17,976 nt of DNA from Erysipelotrichaceae bacterium UBA3379 (GTDB lineage: Bacteria > Bacillota_I > Bacilli_A > Erysipelotrichales > Coprobacillaceae): NCBI GenBank assembly GCA_002359025.1, contig DEPZ01000024.1, positions 1-17,976 of the forward strand. The letters are read 5' to 3'. The translations under genes and the position numbers were made by a program. The first letter of the stretch is position 1. The number at the start of each line of letters is the position of its first letter. The notes beneath the pieces are model-generated. The model was not told the origin of the DNA and did no database searches. It saw only the letters and a program-made list of their open reading frames with translations. Shown here piece by piece: positions 8,241 through 16,344 of the stretch.

Positions 8241-8294
8241 TAATTTGCCAAAAATTAGTTCATAATTTATTCATAATTTTAAGTTATTTTTATA

Positions 8295-8308
8295 TACAAA
8301 CGCTTACA
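8295..8308 (-). promoter_or_regulatory. cre-like catabolite-control site
   Basis: The - strand reads TGTAAGCGTTTGTA (+ strand TACAAACGCTTACA). It fits the cre pattern TGNAANCG...CA except for T in place of the conserved C. It lies about 55 bases upstream of the -35 box, a position more usual for activation by CcpA than for roadblock repression. The assignment rests on similarity only. Confidence 0.4.
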
Positions 8309-8380
8309 AAATAATCGTGTTCTATACTAAAAATATATGACTCTTTATGAACTGATAATCATCTCTCCTATCTACTATTT

Positions 8381-8410
8381 CAAATAAAAATGCGGAGCAA
8401 ATACCCCGCA
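8381..8410 (-). terminator. Terminator of the deacetylase gene
   Basis: On the - strand TGCGGGG pairs with CTCCGCA (8410-8391, one G-U pair) around a six-base loop, followed by TTTTTATTT. This GC-rich hairpin starts about 35 bases past the deacetylase stop. Confidence 0.85.
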
Positions 8411-8444
8411 AAAAGTTTATAAATGATTATTCTATTCAAGTACA

Positions 8445-9851
8445 TTAGTTATTGACATGGTGATGAGGAGTAAATGATGTATCATCTATAGCTCTAAATT
8501 GATATCCTTTTGATTGATAATATTCTATAATCTTAGGTAATGCATCTACTGTAGTAGATTTTGCTTGTGTATCATGTGCTAGTATATTGATATTTTTAGC
8601 ATGACTAGATGTACCATTTTTAACAAGTATTGAAACAGGCTGATTATTTCTTGCTGCATCTGTCGTATCTCCATTCCAATCATAATACTGATATCCTCTA
8701 TTTTGTACTTCCATAACAAGAGTTGTCATAATACCTTTTGAATATTTCTTTGATGTTGTATTAGAGCTTCCTCCTGGGAAACGTATATAATGAGGTACAT
8801 ATCCAATTTCATCTTTTACCATTTGTCCAACTTTGTTTAAATCATCAAAGTATGCATTCACAGAAGAATAAACTTTTTTATAATCATGAGAATATGTATG
8901 TAATCCGATTGTATGTCCTCTATCATGGGCTTCTTTGATATATTTGTTGTATTTCTTTCCATTTCCAGTCACAAAGAATGTTGCTTTTGCATTATACTTA
9001 TCTAATATATCAAGTATTTTACCTGTATTTGCTGATGGACCATCATCAAATGTTAGATAAACTATCTTTTCATCAGACATACCTATCTTTTTAGGTGTTA
9101 CATTTTTAACGACTTTGACTGTTCTTGTGTATTCTCCAATATTGTTTGATCTATCTGTAACAGTATATTTAACTGTATATTCACCTATTTTATTCAAGTC
9201 TACTTGACTTGAATCTATATCTACTTTAGGATCTTTATCTCTATTATCTTTAATAGTTAACCCTGAAAGATAATTTGTCTTATTTCCTACTTTTACAGTT
9301 AAATCACTCAATCCTTCTATAGTTGGTTTTTCTTTATCTTCAACAATATTAATTGTTGTTTCTTTTTTTGTCTTATTACCACCTTCGTCTTCTACAACAA
9401 CTGTGATATTTTGTTTTCCAGCTTTATCAAATTTATAATTTTTTTCAAAATAACATTTTGTTTTTGTTTGATCTTTAATTTCAGTAATAAAGTCTTCTGC
9501 CTTGACTTCCATTCCTAAATCAATATCCAATTCTTGTGTTTTTATTTCTGGTGCCTTTGTATCTACTACCTCTACTGGTAATTTATATACTTTATCTTTT
9601 ACTGTGTAATCTATTTCATATTTACCTAATTTCTTTGTATTGACCTTAGATGCATCTATTTTTAAATCAGATTTATCACATCTCATTTCTTTAATATATG
9701 AATTTTCATCTAATTTACCATTAACTTCTACTTGTACTTCTGACTTGGCAAATACTATTACAGGTTTATGTAATACTTTAAACCCAATAAAACCTAAAAT
9801 CACTACAAGAATGACACCAATAAGTAAATATGCTCTCTTTCTTAGTCTCAT
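8445..9851 (-). CDS. Membrane-anchored PgdA-like polysaccharide deacetylase with Ig-like repeats
   Basis: This 468-residue envelope enzyme has a short basic N-terminus, one TM helix at about 7-27 (signal anchor), two or three Ig/DUF5011-like beta repeats at about 37-250 (patterns such as LGKYEIDYTV and IGEYTVKYTVTD), then a NodB deacetylase domain at about 262-460. All five catalytic motifs are present: TFDDG (267-271, with D269/D270), HTYSH (318-322), RFPGGS (357-362), DWNGDTTD around D395, and LAHDT with H426. Metal binding by Asp/His/His and an active fold are therefore expected. The likely reaction is removal of acetyl groups from GlcNAc or MurNAc in peptidoglycan, which often gives lysozyme resistance; another glycan substrate is possible. 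It sits downstream of the amidase with a 77-base gap and no good terminator between them, so it is probably co-transcribed. The ATG at 9851 has AGGG six bases upstream. Confidence 0.92.
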   Translation of the reverse strand: MRLRKRAYLLIGVILVVILGFIGFKVLHKPVIVFAKSEVQVEVNGKLDENSYIKEMRCDKSDLKIDASKVNTKKLGKYEIDYTVKDKVYKLPVEVVDTKAPEIKTQELDIDLGMEVKAEDFITEIKDQTKTKCYFEKNYKFDKAGKQNITVVVEDEGGNKTKKETTINIVEDKEKPTIEGLSDLTVKVGNKTNYLSGLTIKDNRDKDPKVDIDSSQVDLNKIGEYTVKYTVTDRSNNIGEYTRTVKVVKNVTPKKIGMSDEKIVYLTFDDGPSANTGKILDILDKYNAKATFFVTGNGKKYNKYIKEAHDRGHTIGLHTYSHDYKKVYSSVNAYFDDLNKVGQMVKDEIGYVPHYIRFPGGSSNTTSKKYSKGIMTTLVMEVQNRGYQYYDWNGDTTDAARNNQPVSILVKNGTSSHAKNINILAHDTQAKSTTVDALPKIIEYYQSKGYQFRAIDDTSFTPHHHVNN

Positions 9852-9928
9852 TCAATCCCTACTTTCTTTACTTTACCTTTCCACTTTTATTCTACTACAA
9901 AGAAGTGTATTTTTTGTGAAAAATACAT

Positions 9929-10639
9929 TTAATTTTTTATTTGTTTTACAATCCCATCTGCGATAGCTCGACCTATATTAGCTAACTTCTCATTATCCTT
10001 AAGATACTCATAATCATCTCCCTTAATATACCCTATTTCTACTAATACAGAAGGAACAGTATTCTCCCTTAATACCATTAATGATTTTCCATCTTGTATA
10101 CCTCTATTATTGGTATATTGTAACTCATCTATACTATTGAGTATATTTTCACCTAAAGTTTTACTTTCTTCGTTTTTCGTATATACTTCAAATCCTGAAA
10201 CACGACTATCATCAAAATCATTAACATGAATAGATACAAAATAATCAGCATTATTTTCTTTTGCCATATTTGCACGTAACCTTAAGTCACCAATCTTTGT
10301 AGCATGTAATGCTTTATCTTCTTCTCGAGTATAAATGACTTTTATATCTTCTTTATCAAGTGCTTCACCGACTGCCTTTGCAGTCACAAGAGAAATATCT
10401 TTTTCGAATAAATTATTTCTATTTGCTCCCGCATCATAACCTCCATGACCAGGATCTAAAATAACTGTAGCCAAATACGTTCGCTCTTTCTTTTCGACAG
10501 TTTCTTCCTTAGGTTTTTCTTTGAATAATATATGATTTAGAGTCCAAGATACTCCCTTATATAATCCAAATATGAGAAGTAAAGATAATAATCCTGCAAT
10601 AGCGACTCTATCTTTACGCAATTTTCTTTTTTTTGCCAC
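9929..10639 (-). CDS. N-acetylmuramoyl-L-alanine amidase, membrane-anchored (Amidase_3)
   Basis: This peptidoglycan hydrolase cleaves the MurNAc-L-Ala bond. The preferred start is GTG 10639, with AAGGA nine bases upstream, giving 236 residues beginning VAKKRKLRK. An in-frame ATG at 10666 overlaps the -10 box of the promoter just upstream, so it cannot be the start. The basic N-terminus and helix at about 12-30 form a signal anchor, followed by a charged linker and the Amidase_3 domain (about 57-235). The zinc-site pattern is complete: H65 in DPGHGG, E79 in LFEKD, H138 in SIHVND and the catalytic E201 in VLVEIGYI. There is no SH3 or SPOR binding domain. It is likely involved in septum cleavage or wall turnover. 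It lies between the ATP synthase terminator and the deacetylase gene. Confidence 0.93.
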   Translation of the reverse strand: MAKKRKLRKDRVAIAGLLSLLLIFGLYKGVSWTLNHILFKEKPKEETVEKKERTYLATVILDPGHGGYDAGANRNNLFEKDISLVTAKAVGEALDKEDIKVIYTREEDKALHATKIGDLRLRANMAKENNADYFVSIHVNDFDDSRVSGFEVYTKNEESKTLGENILNSIDELQYTNNRGIQDGKSLMVLRENTVPSVLVEIGYIKGDDYEYLKDNEKLANIGRAIADGIVKQIKN

Positions 10640-10664
10640 ATTTTCACATCCTTCAACCTTAGTC

Positions 10665-10692
10665 ATTTTAACACAATTTATGTCATAGTCAA
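10665..10692 (-). promoter_or_regulatory. Promoter of the amidase-deacetylase pair
   Basis: TTGACT (10692-10687), 16 bases, TAAAAT (10670-10665) on the - strand. Transcription would begin near 10658, about 20 bases before the GTG start. The box order and spacing decide that the upstream ATG is not used. Confidence 0.75.
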
Positions 10693-10740
10693 AGTACAAT
10701 ACAATATTACCAGTAATATGTGTATTTTTGGTGAAATAAG

Positions 10741-10775
10741 ATAAAAAAAACATAGAGATAATTCCCTATGTTTTG
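10741..10775 (-). terminator. Terminator of the ATP synthase operon
   Basis: On the - strand, ACATAGGGA (10771-10763) pairs with TCTCTATGT (10758-10750) around ATTA, followed by a run of U (complement of A 10743-10750). The atpC stop codon (10768-10766) lies inside the stem. This closes the nine-gene operon before the amidase promoter. Confidence 0.9.
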
Positions 10776-11173
10776 TAATTATTTTTTACATCTATTCTAT
10801 TAATAGCTTTTTTTAAAGCTATTTCTGCACGCATGACATCTATATCTTCTTTATGAGATAATCTTTTTTCTGCTCTTTCTTTTGCTTCATTAGCACGGTG
10901 AATATCTATTTCTTCTGGTGATTCAATAGCATTAGCAATAATCGTCGTTTCTTTTTCACTGACATATATGAAACCACCTGCTATTGCAAAATATTTTTTT
11001 TCGCCATTTTCATCTACATAGTTCATCATAGATATTTCTATACCACTTGCTAGAGGCATATGATGTGCAAGAATACCTATTTGTCCTGCAGTTGTTCTAA
11101 GGTTGAGAATTTGAACATTCGCTTCTTTATAGATTCCTTTAGGTGTCACTATTTGTAACTTAAATGTTGACAT
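10766..11173 (-). CDS. atpC: F1Fo ATP synthase epsilon subunit
   Basis: This 135-residue epsilon subunit of the F1 central stalk regulates ATP hydrolysis. The N-terminal beta sandwich (about 1-85, with KLQIVTPKGIYKEA and GQIGILAHHMPLASG) is followed by the two-helix C-terminal hairpin (EEIDIHRANEAKERAEKRLSH...). The ATG at 11173 lies inside the last codons of atpD (14-base overlap), and no strong independent ribosome site is seen, so translation is coupled to the beta subunit. Confidence 0.95.
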   Translation of the reverse strand: MSTFKLQIVTPKGIYKEANVQILNLRTTAGQIGILAHHMPLASGIEISMMNYVDENGEKKYFAIAGGFIYVSEKETTIIANAIESPEEIDIHRANEAKERAEKRLSHKEDIDVMRAEIALKKAINRIDVKNNYKT

Positions 11174-12566
11174 TTGCTAGTGTTTTCGCCTTTTCTATAG
11201 CTTCTTCTATAGAACCTACATTATGGAATGCTTGTTCTGGTAAATGATCCCATTTACCTTCTAAGATTTCTTTAAATCCTCTAATTGTATCCTCAACACG
11301 AACATACTTTCCTTCCATTCCTGTAAATTGAGAAGCAACAGTAAATGGTTGAGAGAGATAGTTACGCACACGTCTCGCACGTGCAACAGTGACTTTATCT
11401 TCTTCACTTAATTCATCCATTCCAAGAATTGCAATAATATCTTGTAATTCTTGGAATCTTTGTAAGATTTGTTGTACACCATGTGCAACTTCATAATGTT
11501 CTTTACCTACAACAAGTGGATCTAATGCTCTTGAAGAAGAGTTTAATGGATCAACTGCTGGATAAATTCCAAGAGCTGCAATTGAACGATCAAGTACAAC
11601 TTTTGCATCTAAGTGTGCAAATGTTGTTGCTGGAGCAGGGTCAGTTAAGTCGTCAGCAGGCACATAAACAGCCTGTACTGATGTGATTGATCCTTTCTTT
11701 GTAGAAGTAATACGTTCTTGTAATTGTCCCATTTCAGTTGCAAGCGTTGGTTGATATCCTGCTTGTGAAGGAACACGTCCAAGTAACGCTGATACTTCTG
11801 ATCCAGCTTGTGTAAAACGGAAGATATTATCAATGAACAATAAAACATCTTGATTTTGTTCATCTCTAAAATATTCTGCCATTGTCAAACCAGTTAACCC
11901 TACTCTTAAACGAGATCCTGGTGGTTCATTCATTTGACCAAAGACAAGTGTTGTTTTATCTAAAACACCACTTTCTTTCATTTCATAATACAAATCATTA
12001 CCTTCTCTTGAACGTTCTCCAACACCAGCAAATACAGATAATCCACCATGTTGAGTTGCTATATTATTAATCAATTCTTGAATTAATACTGTCTTACCAA
12101 CACCAGCACCACCAAATAAACCAATCTTACCACCTTTAATATAAGGACAAATTAAATCAATAACTTTAATTCCTGTCTCTAATATTTCGGTTTCAGTTCT
12201 TTGTTGTGCATACGTTGGTGCACTTCTATGAATTGGCATTCTTTTTACAGATGAATCTAATTCTTCTTTTTCATCAATAGGTTGACCCAATACATTAAAC
12301 ATTCTTCCTAAAGTTTCATACCCTACTGGAACAAGAATAGGATTTTTTGTATCTCTTGCTTCTAATCCACGTGTTAAACCATCAGTAGGTCCCATTGCTA
12401 TACAACGTACAACATCGTCACCAATATGTTGAGCAACTTCTACTGTTAATGGTACGCCTTGATTATTGATTTCAATAGCTGTATTTAATGCAGGTAAATG
12501 ATCTGCTTCAAATGCAATATCAACAACAGGTCCTACAGCACGTACGATTTTCCCTATATTTTCCAT
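11160..12566 (-). CDS. atpD: F1Fo ATP synthase beta subunit (catalytic)
   Basis: This is the catalytic beta subunit of F1, 468 residues. Walker A GGAGVGKT is at 152-159. The catalytic-glutamate region GVGERSREGNDLY and the VLLFIDNIFRFTQAG Walker B region follow. The C-terminal DELSEED lever is present exactly (in GMDELSEEDKV). No residue expected for ATP turnover is missing. ATG 12566 has AAAGGGG about seven bases upstream. It follows atpG by 14 bases and overlaps atpC. Confidence 0.98.
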   Translation of the reverse strand: MENIGKIVRAVGPVVDIAFEADHLPALNTAIEINNQGVPLTVEVAQHIGDDVVRCIAMGPTDGLTRGLEARDTKNPILVPVGYETLGRMFNVLGQPIDEKEELDSSVKRMPIHRSAPTYAQQRTETEILETGIKVIDLICPYIKGGKIGLFGGAGVGKTVLIQELINNIATQHGGLSVFAGVGERSREGNDLYYEMKESGVLDKTTLVFGQMNEPPGSRLRVGLTGLTMAEYFRDEQNQDVLLFIDNIFRFTQAGSEVSALLGRVPSQAGYQPTLATEMGQLQERITSTKKGSITSVQAVYVPADDLTDPAPATTFAHLDAKVVLDRSIAALGIYPAVDPLNSSSRALDPLVVGKEHYEVAHGVQQILQRFQELQDIIAILGMDELSEEDKVTVARARRVRNYLSQPFTVASQFTGMEGKYVRVEDTIRGFKEILEGKWDHLPEQAFHNVGSIEEAIEKAKTLANVNI

Positions 12567-12580
12567 TTAAGCACCCCTTT

Positions 12581-13432
12581 CTATTGTGCATTTGCGCCAG
12601 CAACAATTTCACTAATTTCATTAGTAATAGCTGTTTGTCTTGCTTGATTATATTTAAGTAATAAATCTTCAATAAGTTCTTGTGCATTATCAGTCGCATT
12701 TTCCATAGATGTTCTTCTTGATGCATTTTCACTTGTAACAGATTCTACTAAATAACCATAACTTACAGATTGAAGATACATTGGTATTAAACTATCTAAT
12801 ACTGCATTTGGACTAGGTTCAAACAATGTCTCTTTCTTTGATACTTCTATATCTTTAAAGTCTTCAGTATTTACAGGTAATAAATCTACAACTCTTGGTG
12901 TAAATGTTAAGTTATTAACAAACTGTGTATATATCATCTTGATATGAGATATGTCTTGATTTCTATAACGTTTTGTTAATTCATTAACCATTCTTTCAAT
13001 ATCTTTAAATTCCAAAGTAGAATTTAAAGATATATAGTCTTCATTACATGACATATTTCTATGTCGAAGATAACTCATACCTTTTGTTCCAATCATGTAA
13101 ACTTCATCTTGTTCTTGGATAACTTCTTTCATTGTTTTAAAGACATTGGCATTATATCCACCACATAATCCTAAACTAGATGTAATGACAATATATACTG
13201 TTTTTCCATCTTGATGAGTTTTTAGATAAGGGTGATCAATCATACCTTTGTTACTTTCTAGAAGTGTTGCGACTGTTTCTTGAACCTTACTGTAGTAAGG
13301 TTTCAATTCGTCTAATTGATTTCTTGTTTTTCTTAATTTAGAAGTTGCTACTAATTGCATTGCTTTTGTAATCTTTTCAGTAGATTCTACAGACTTAATA
13401 CGTCTTTTAATAGATTGCATATTACTAGCCAT
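12581..13432 (-). CDS. atpG: F1Fo ATP synthase gamma subunit
   Basis: This 283-residue gamma subunit forms the rotating stalk. It has the N-terminal helix MASNMQSIKRRIKSVESTEK with the KITKAMQLVATSKLRK pattern, the central SLGLCGGYNANVFK strand region, and the C-terminal NATDNAQELIEDLLLKYNQARQ helix. Start choice: ATG 13432 has AAGGA nine bases upstream and yields the typical MAS start. An ATG at 13438, directly after the atpA stop, would add two residues with poorer spacing. Confidence 0.96.
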   Translation of the reverse strand: MASNMQSIKRRIKSVESTEKITKAMQLVATSKLRKTRNQLDELKPYYSKVQETVATLLESNKGMIDHPYLKTHQDGKTVYIVITSSLGLCGGYNANVFKTMKEVIQEQDEVYMIGTKGMSYLRHRNMSCNEDYISLNSTLEFKDIERMVNELTKRYRNQDISHIKMIYTQFVNNLTFTPRVVDLLPVNTEDFKDIEVSKKETLFEPSPNAVLDSLIPMYLQSVSYGYLVESVTSENASRRTSMENATDNAQELIEDLLLKYNQARQTAITNEISEIVAGANAQ

Positions 13433-13438
13433 AAGCAT

Positions 13439-14962
13439 CTATCCTTCCTTATTCACTTTATTGAATTTTTCTACAAAAGCTTTCATAACTTCTTTCATTT
13501 TTGTTTCTAATTCTTGACTAATTGATTTTTCATTATTGATTTCATCAATAATTTCTGGATGTGATGATTGTATGTTTTGATATAATTCTTTAACAAATTG
13601 TGTAACTTTTTCTACTTGGATTGTTCTTGTAAATCCATATTTTAAAGCAAACAATGATATCACTTGCTCATCAACACTACGTGGAGAATATTGTGCTTGT
13701 TTTAAGACTTCACGTACTTTTTGTCCATGATCTAATGTTGCTTTGGTAGCAGCATCCAAATCACTACCAAATTGTGCAAAAGCTTGCATTTCTGCAAATT
13801 GTGCCAATTCTAATTTTAATGAGCTAGACACTTGTTTCATCGCTTTAATTTGTGCTGATGAACCAACACGACTTACTGATAATCCAGTATCAATTGCTGG
13901 TCTAAATCCAGAGTTAAATAAATCTTGTTGTAAAAAGATTTGTCCATCAGTAATAGAAATAACATTTGTTGGAATATATGCAGAAATATCTCCTGCTTGT
14001 GTTTCAATAATAGGAAGTGCTGTAATAGAACCTCCACCATGTTCTTCATTTAATCGACATGCTCTTTCAAGTAATCTTGAATGTAAGTAGAATACATCCC
14101 CTGGATATGCTTCACGTCCTGGTGGTCTTTTTAATAATAATGACACTGTACGATAAGCAACGGCATGTTTAGATAAATCATCATAAACAATCAATACATC
14201 TTTTCCTTGTTCTAACCATTCTTCTGCCATAGCACATCCTGCATATGGAGCAATATATTGAATAGGTGCAAGTTCACTTGCTCCTGCTGATACAATTGTT
14301 GTATATTCCATTGCTCCACCTTGACGTAATTTTTCTACGATTTGTGCAACTGTTGAATTCTTTTGTCCAATAGCAACATAAATACAATATATATTTTGTC
14401 CTTTTTGATTTAAAATTGTATCAATAGCAATAGCCGTTTTTCCAGTTTGTCTATCTCCAATAATTAACTCACGTTGTCCTCTACCAATAGGAATAATCGC
14501 ATCAATAGATGTAATTCCTGTTTGTAAAGGTTGATCTACTGACTTTCTTGTCATGACACCACTTGCAACTCTTTCAATTGGTCTTGTATTTGTATATTCT
14601 ATTTCTCCTTGACCATCAATTGCTTGACCTAATGGATTCACAACACGACCTAGTAATCCATCACCAACTGGAACCTCAATAATTCTTCCAGTACGTTTCA
14701 CTTCGTCCCCTTCTTTGATAGTTCCTTCATCGCCTAATAATACAGCTCCAACACTATCTTCTTCAAGGTTCATTACCATTCCATAGACATCATTATCAAA
14801 TAACAATAACTCTCCTAACATGGCATTATCTAATCCATTAATAAGTGTAACACCATCACCAACAGTCATAACTGTACCAACATCTTTAGATTCTATTTGA
14901 TCATGAAAATGTTTAATTTGTTCTTTGATTAATGCACTAATTTCATCTGGTCTTAGATCCAC
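13439..14962 (-). CDS. atpA: F1Fo ATP synthase alpha subunit
   Basis: This regulatory alpha subunit of F1 is 507 residues if it starts at GTG 14962 (MDLRPDEISALIKEQI), with AGGTGA about five bases upstream. A GTG at 14971 would add three residues. The 14962 start puts the P-loop GDRQTGKT at 169-176, the same numbering as in well-studied alpha subunits, which supports it. Also seen are DDLSKHAVAYR and the arginine-finger motif SVSRVGSSAQ. It lies just downstream of atpH and directly before atpG. Confidence 0.97.
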   Translation of the reverse strand: MDLRPDEISALIKEQIKHFHDQIESKDVGTVMTVGDGVTLINGLDNAMLGELLLFDNDVYGMVMNLEEDSVGAVLLGDEGTIKEGDEVKRTGRIIEVPVGDGLLGRVVNPLGQAIDGQGEIEYTNTRPIERVASGVMTRKSVDQPLQTGITSIDAIIPIGRGQRELIIGDRQTGKTAIAIDTILNQKGQNIYCIYVAIGQKNSTVAQIVEKLRQGGAMEYTTIVSAGASELAPIQYIAPYAGCAMAEEWLEQGKDVLIVYDDLSKHAVAYRTVSLLLKRPPGREAYPGDVFYLHSRLLERACRLNEEHGGGSITALPIIETQAGDISAYIPTNVISITDGQIFLQQDLFNSGFRPAIDTGLSVSRVGSSAQIKAMKQVSSSLKLELAQFAEMQAFAQFGSDLDAATKATLDHGQKVREVLKQAQYSPRSVDEQVISLFALKYGFTRTIQVEKVTQFVKELYQNIQSSHPEIIDEINNEKSISQELETKMKEVMKAFVEKFNKVNKEG

Positions 14963-14971
14963 TACCTTCAC

Positions 14972-15502
14972 CTACTTTCTTAATAATTCTTGTTTTAATG
15001 CTTCTAATCTGTAAGAAAGTGAATCATCATATATATGATTATCTATTTCAACTTTAATTCCACCAATTAAAGACTCATCAATAATCATTCTTAACTGAAC
15101 TTTCTTATTTAATTTTTTACTCATAGCTTCTTCAACCTTTATCAATTCATCTTTTGAGAGTTCATATGCACTCCATATTTTTCCAACTTTAATACCAAAG
15201 TATTCATTACATAAAGATTGAAAACATTGACAAATAGATACAATATGTTTTATTCTTCTTTTCTTTATTAACAGTAATAAGAAATTATAAACATATGTAG
15301 ACACTTGTCCTTCTATACTTTTATTTAATACATTGACTTTTATATCATCTTGCAAAGCAACATGACTAAAAAATTGAACTATAGCTTGATCTTCAAAAAT
15401 ATCATGAATTTTTAACATATCTTTTTGATATGCTTCTACTGCATTTTCTTCTTTAGCTAAATCAAATAATGATTCAGCATATCTCATTGCGACAGCATTC
15501 AT
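14972..15502 (-). CDS. atpH: F1Fo ATP synthase delta subunit
   Basis: This 176-residue delta (OSCP-like) subunit connects the b stator to alpha. The N-terminal AMRYAESLFDLAKEENAVE helical start and the C-terminal region (KVGKIWSAYELSKDELIKVEEAM, then DESLIGGIKVEIDNHIYDDSL) are characteristic. Its ATG overlaps the atpF stop by one base (TAATG), a sign of translational coupling. Confidence 0.95.
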   Translation of the reverse strand: MNAVAMRYAESLFDLAKEENAVEAYQKDMLKIHDIFEDQAIVQFFSHVALQDDIKVNVLNKSIEGQVSTYVYNFLLLLIKKRRIKHIVSICQCFQSLCNEYFGIKVGKIWSAYELSKDELIKVEEAMSKKLNKKVQLRMIIDESLIGGIKVEIDNHIYDDSLSYRLEALKQELLRK

Positions 15503-16008
15503 TAGTTTTTAGTCACCTTTTCAACAAAATCTTCTACCATAGATTTATTTGCTTGTGTATCCATTTCTTTATTCACGACTTTTGATGCAACTTCAATAGC
15601 TATATTGACAACTTCTTCTTTCAATTCTTCTCTTGCTTGTTGCTTTTGTACTTCTATTTCTCTTTGTGCTTGATCAATCTTACTTGCTGCTTCTTTCTTC
15701 GCTTGTTCAACAATATCATCACGAACTTTCAAAGCATCTGCCTTAGCTCTTTCAACTATTTGTTGATATTCTAATGCTGATTGTTTTGCTTGTTCTTCAC
15801 TTTCAATCATTAATTTTTTTGCTTTTTCATTAGCTGATGCAGCTTCATTCATCTGTGTTTCTATATAATCAGCTCTTTTAGCAAAATAATTTTGAACAGG
15901 AATCCATAAATACTTTTTAAATACGAGAAGTAATACTCCTGTTGATAATAATTGAATAATAATGGTTGCAAGATTTGGAAACAGCTTTCCTGTGACATCA
16001 ATACTCAT
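15502..16008 (-). CDS. atpF: F1Fo ATP synthase b subunit
   Basis: This 168-residue peripheral-stalk subunit has an N-terminal membrane helix (about 13-35, LATIIIQLLSTGVLLLVF) followed by a long charged coiled coil rich in Glu, Lys, Gln and Ala (about 45-150). The start is ATG 16008, with GGAGG five bases upstream. An ATG at 16020 overlaps that site and lacks its own. The gene lies 44 bases after atpE and its stop overlaps the atpH start. Confidence 0.94.
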   Translation of the reverse strand: MSIDVTGKLFPNLATIIIQLLSTGVLLLVFKKYLWIPVQNYFAKRADYIETQMNEAASANEKAKKLMIESEEQAKQSALEYQQIVERAKADALKVRDDIVEQAKKEAASKIDQAQREIEVQKQQAREELKEEVVNIAIEVASKVVNKEMDTQANKSMVEDFVEKVTKN

Positions 16009-16052
16009 CTTGACCTCCATTTCTGACTATTTATCATAGCCAATTACCAATC

Positions 16053-16295
16053 TTATAAATATAAAGCTGGGAATACAAATATTAAGATAAATGAAATCAA
16101 TAAACCATAGATAGCAACTGTTTCAGTTAATGCAATCCCTAAAATCATCATTGTACGAATTTTACCTTCTGCTTCTGGGTTTCTTCCTACAGCTTCTACT
16201 GCTTTACTTGCAGCAATACCTTCTCCAATCCCAGTACCTAAACCAGCACATACTGCAATACCAGCAGCAATCGCAATTAATCCTAAATCTGTCAT
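16053..16295 (-). CDS. atpE: F1Fo ATP synthase c subunit (possible Na+ type)
   Basis: This 80-residue proteolipid rotor subunit has two helices joined by a polar loop (GRNPEAEGKIR). The ion-binding Glu58 is in helix 2 (ALTETVAIYG). Helix 1 has Glu25 (GIGEGIAASKAVE) at the position of the Na+-liganding Gln of Ilyobacter-type c subunits; the two acids are 33 residues apart. Thr59 follows the essential Glu, where Na+-specific c subunits carry Ser or Thr and most H+ types do not. This two-carboxylate arrangement is known from the Na+-driven Fusobacterium nucleatum rotor. Na+ coupling is inferred, not shown. GGAGG precedes the ATG by ten bases. Confidence 0.96.
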   Translation of the reverse strand: MTDLGLIAIAAGIAVCAGLGTGIGEGIAASKAVEAVGRNPEAEGKIRTMMILGIALTETVAIYGLLISFILIFVFPALYL

Positions 16296-16344
16296 ATATT
16301 TTTTACCTCCATTTTTTCTATTTTTATACTATATATGAATAATA

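Larger units (their letters stand above)
8077..8444. other. Intergenic region upstream of the PTS operon
   Basis: These 368 bases carry no credible gene. They hold the PTS leader (about 8077-8205), the SigA promoter at 8212-8240, a cre-like site at 8295-8308 and the terminator of the deacetylase gene at 8381-8410. The leader is AT-rich with short palindromes (CTGTACAG and CGTATACG) but no riboswitch or antiterminator pattern I can recognise. Confidence 0.7.

Noticed and set aside
8225..8250. Possible sigma-54 promoter (TTGGCAAATTATTGAAA) ahead of the PTS operon, as known for some mannose PTS operons.
   Set aside because: The GC dinucleotide of the -12 element is missing and the spacing is one base too short, while a good SigA promoter overlaps it.
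9907..9928. AT-rich 9-bp hairpin directly after the amidase stop, as a terminator.
   Set aside because: On the - strand it is not followed by a U-tract, so read-through into the deacetylase gene is expected.
9929..10753. Longer amidase frame beginning at 10753 or at the ATG at 10666.
   Set aside because: The promoter -35/-10 lies inside this extension and a ribosome site points to GTG 10639.
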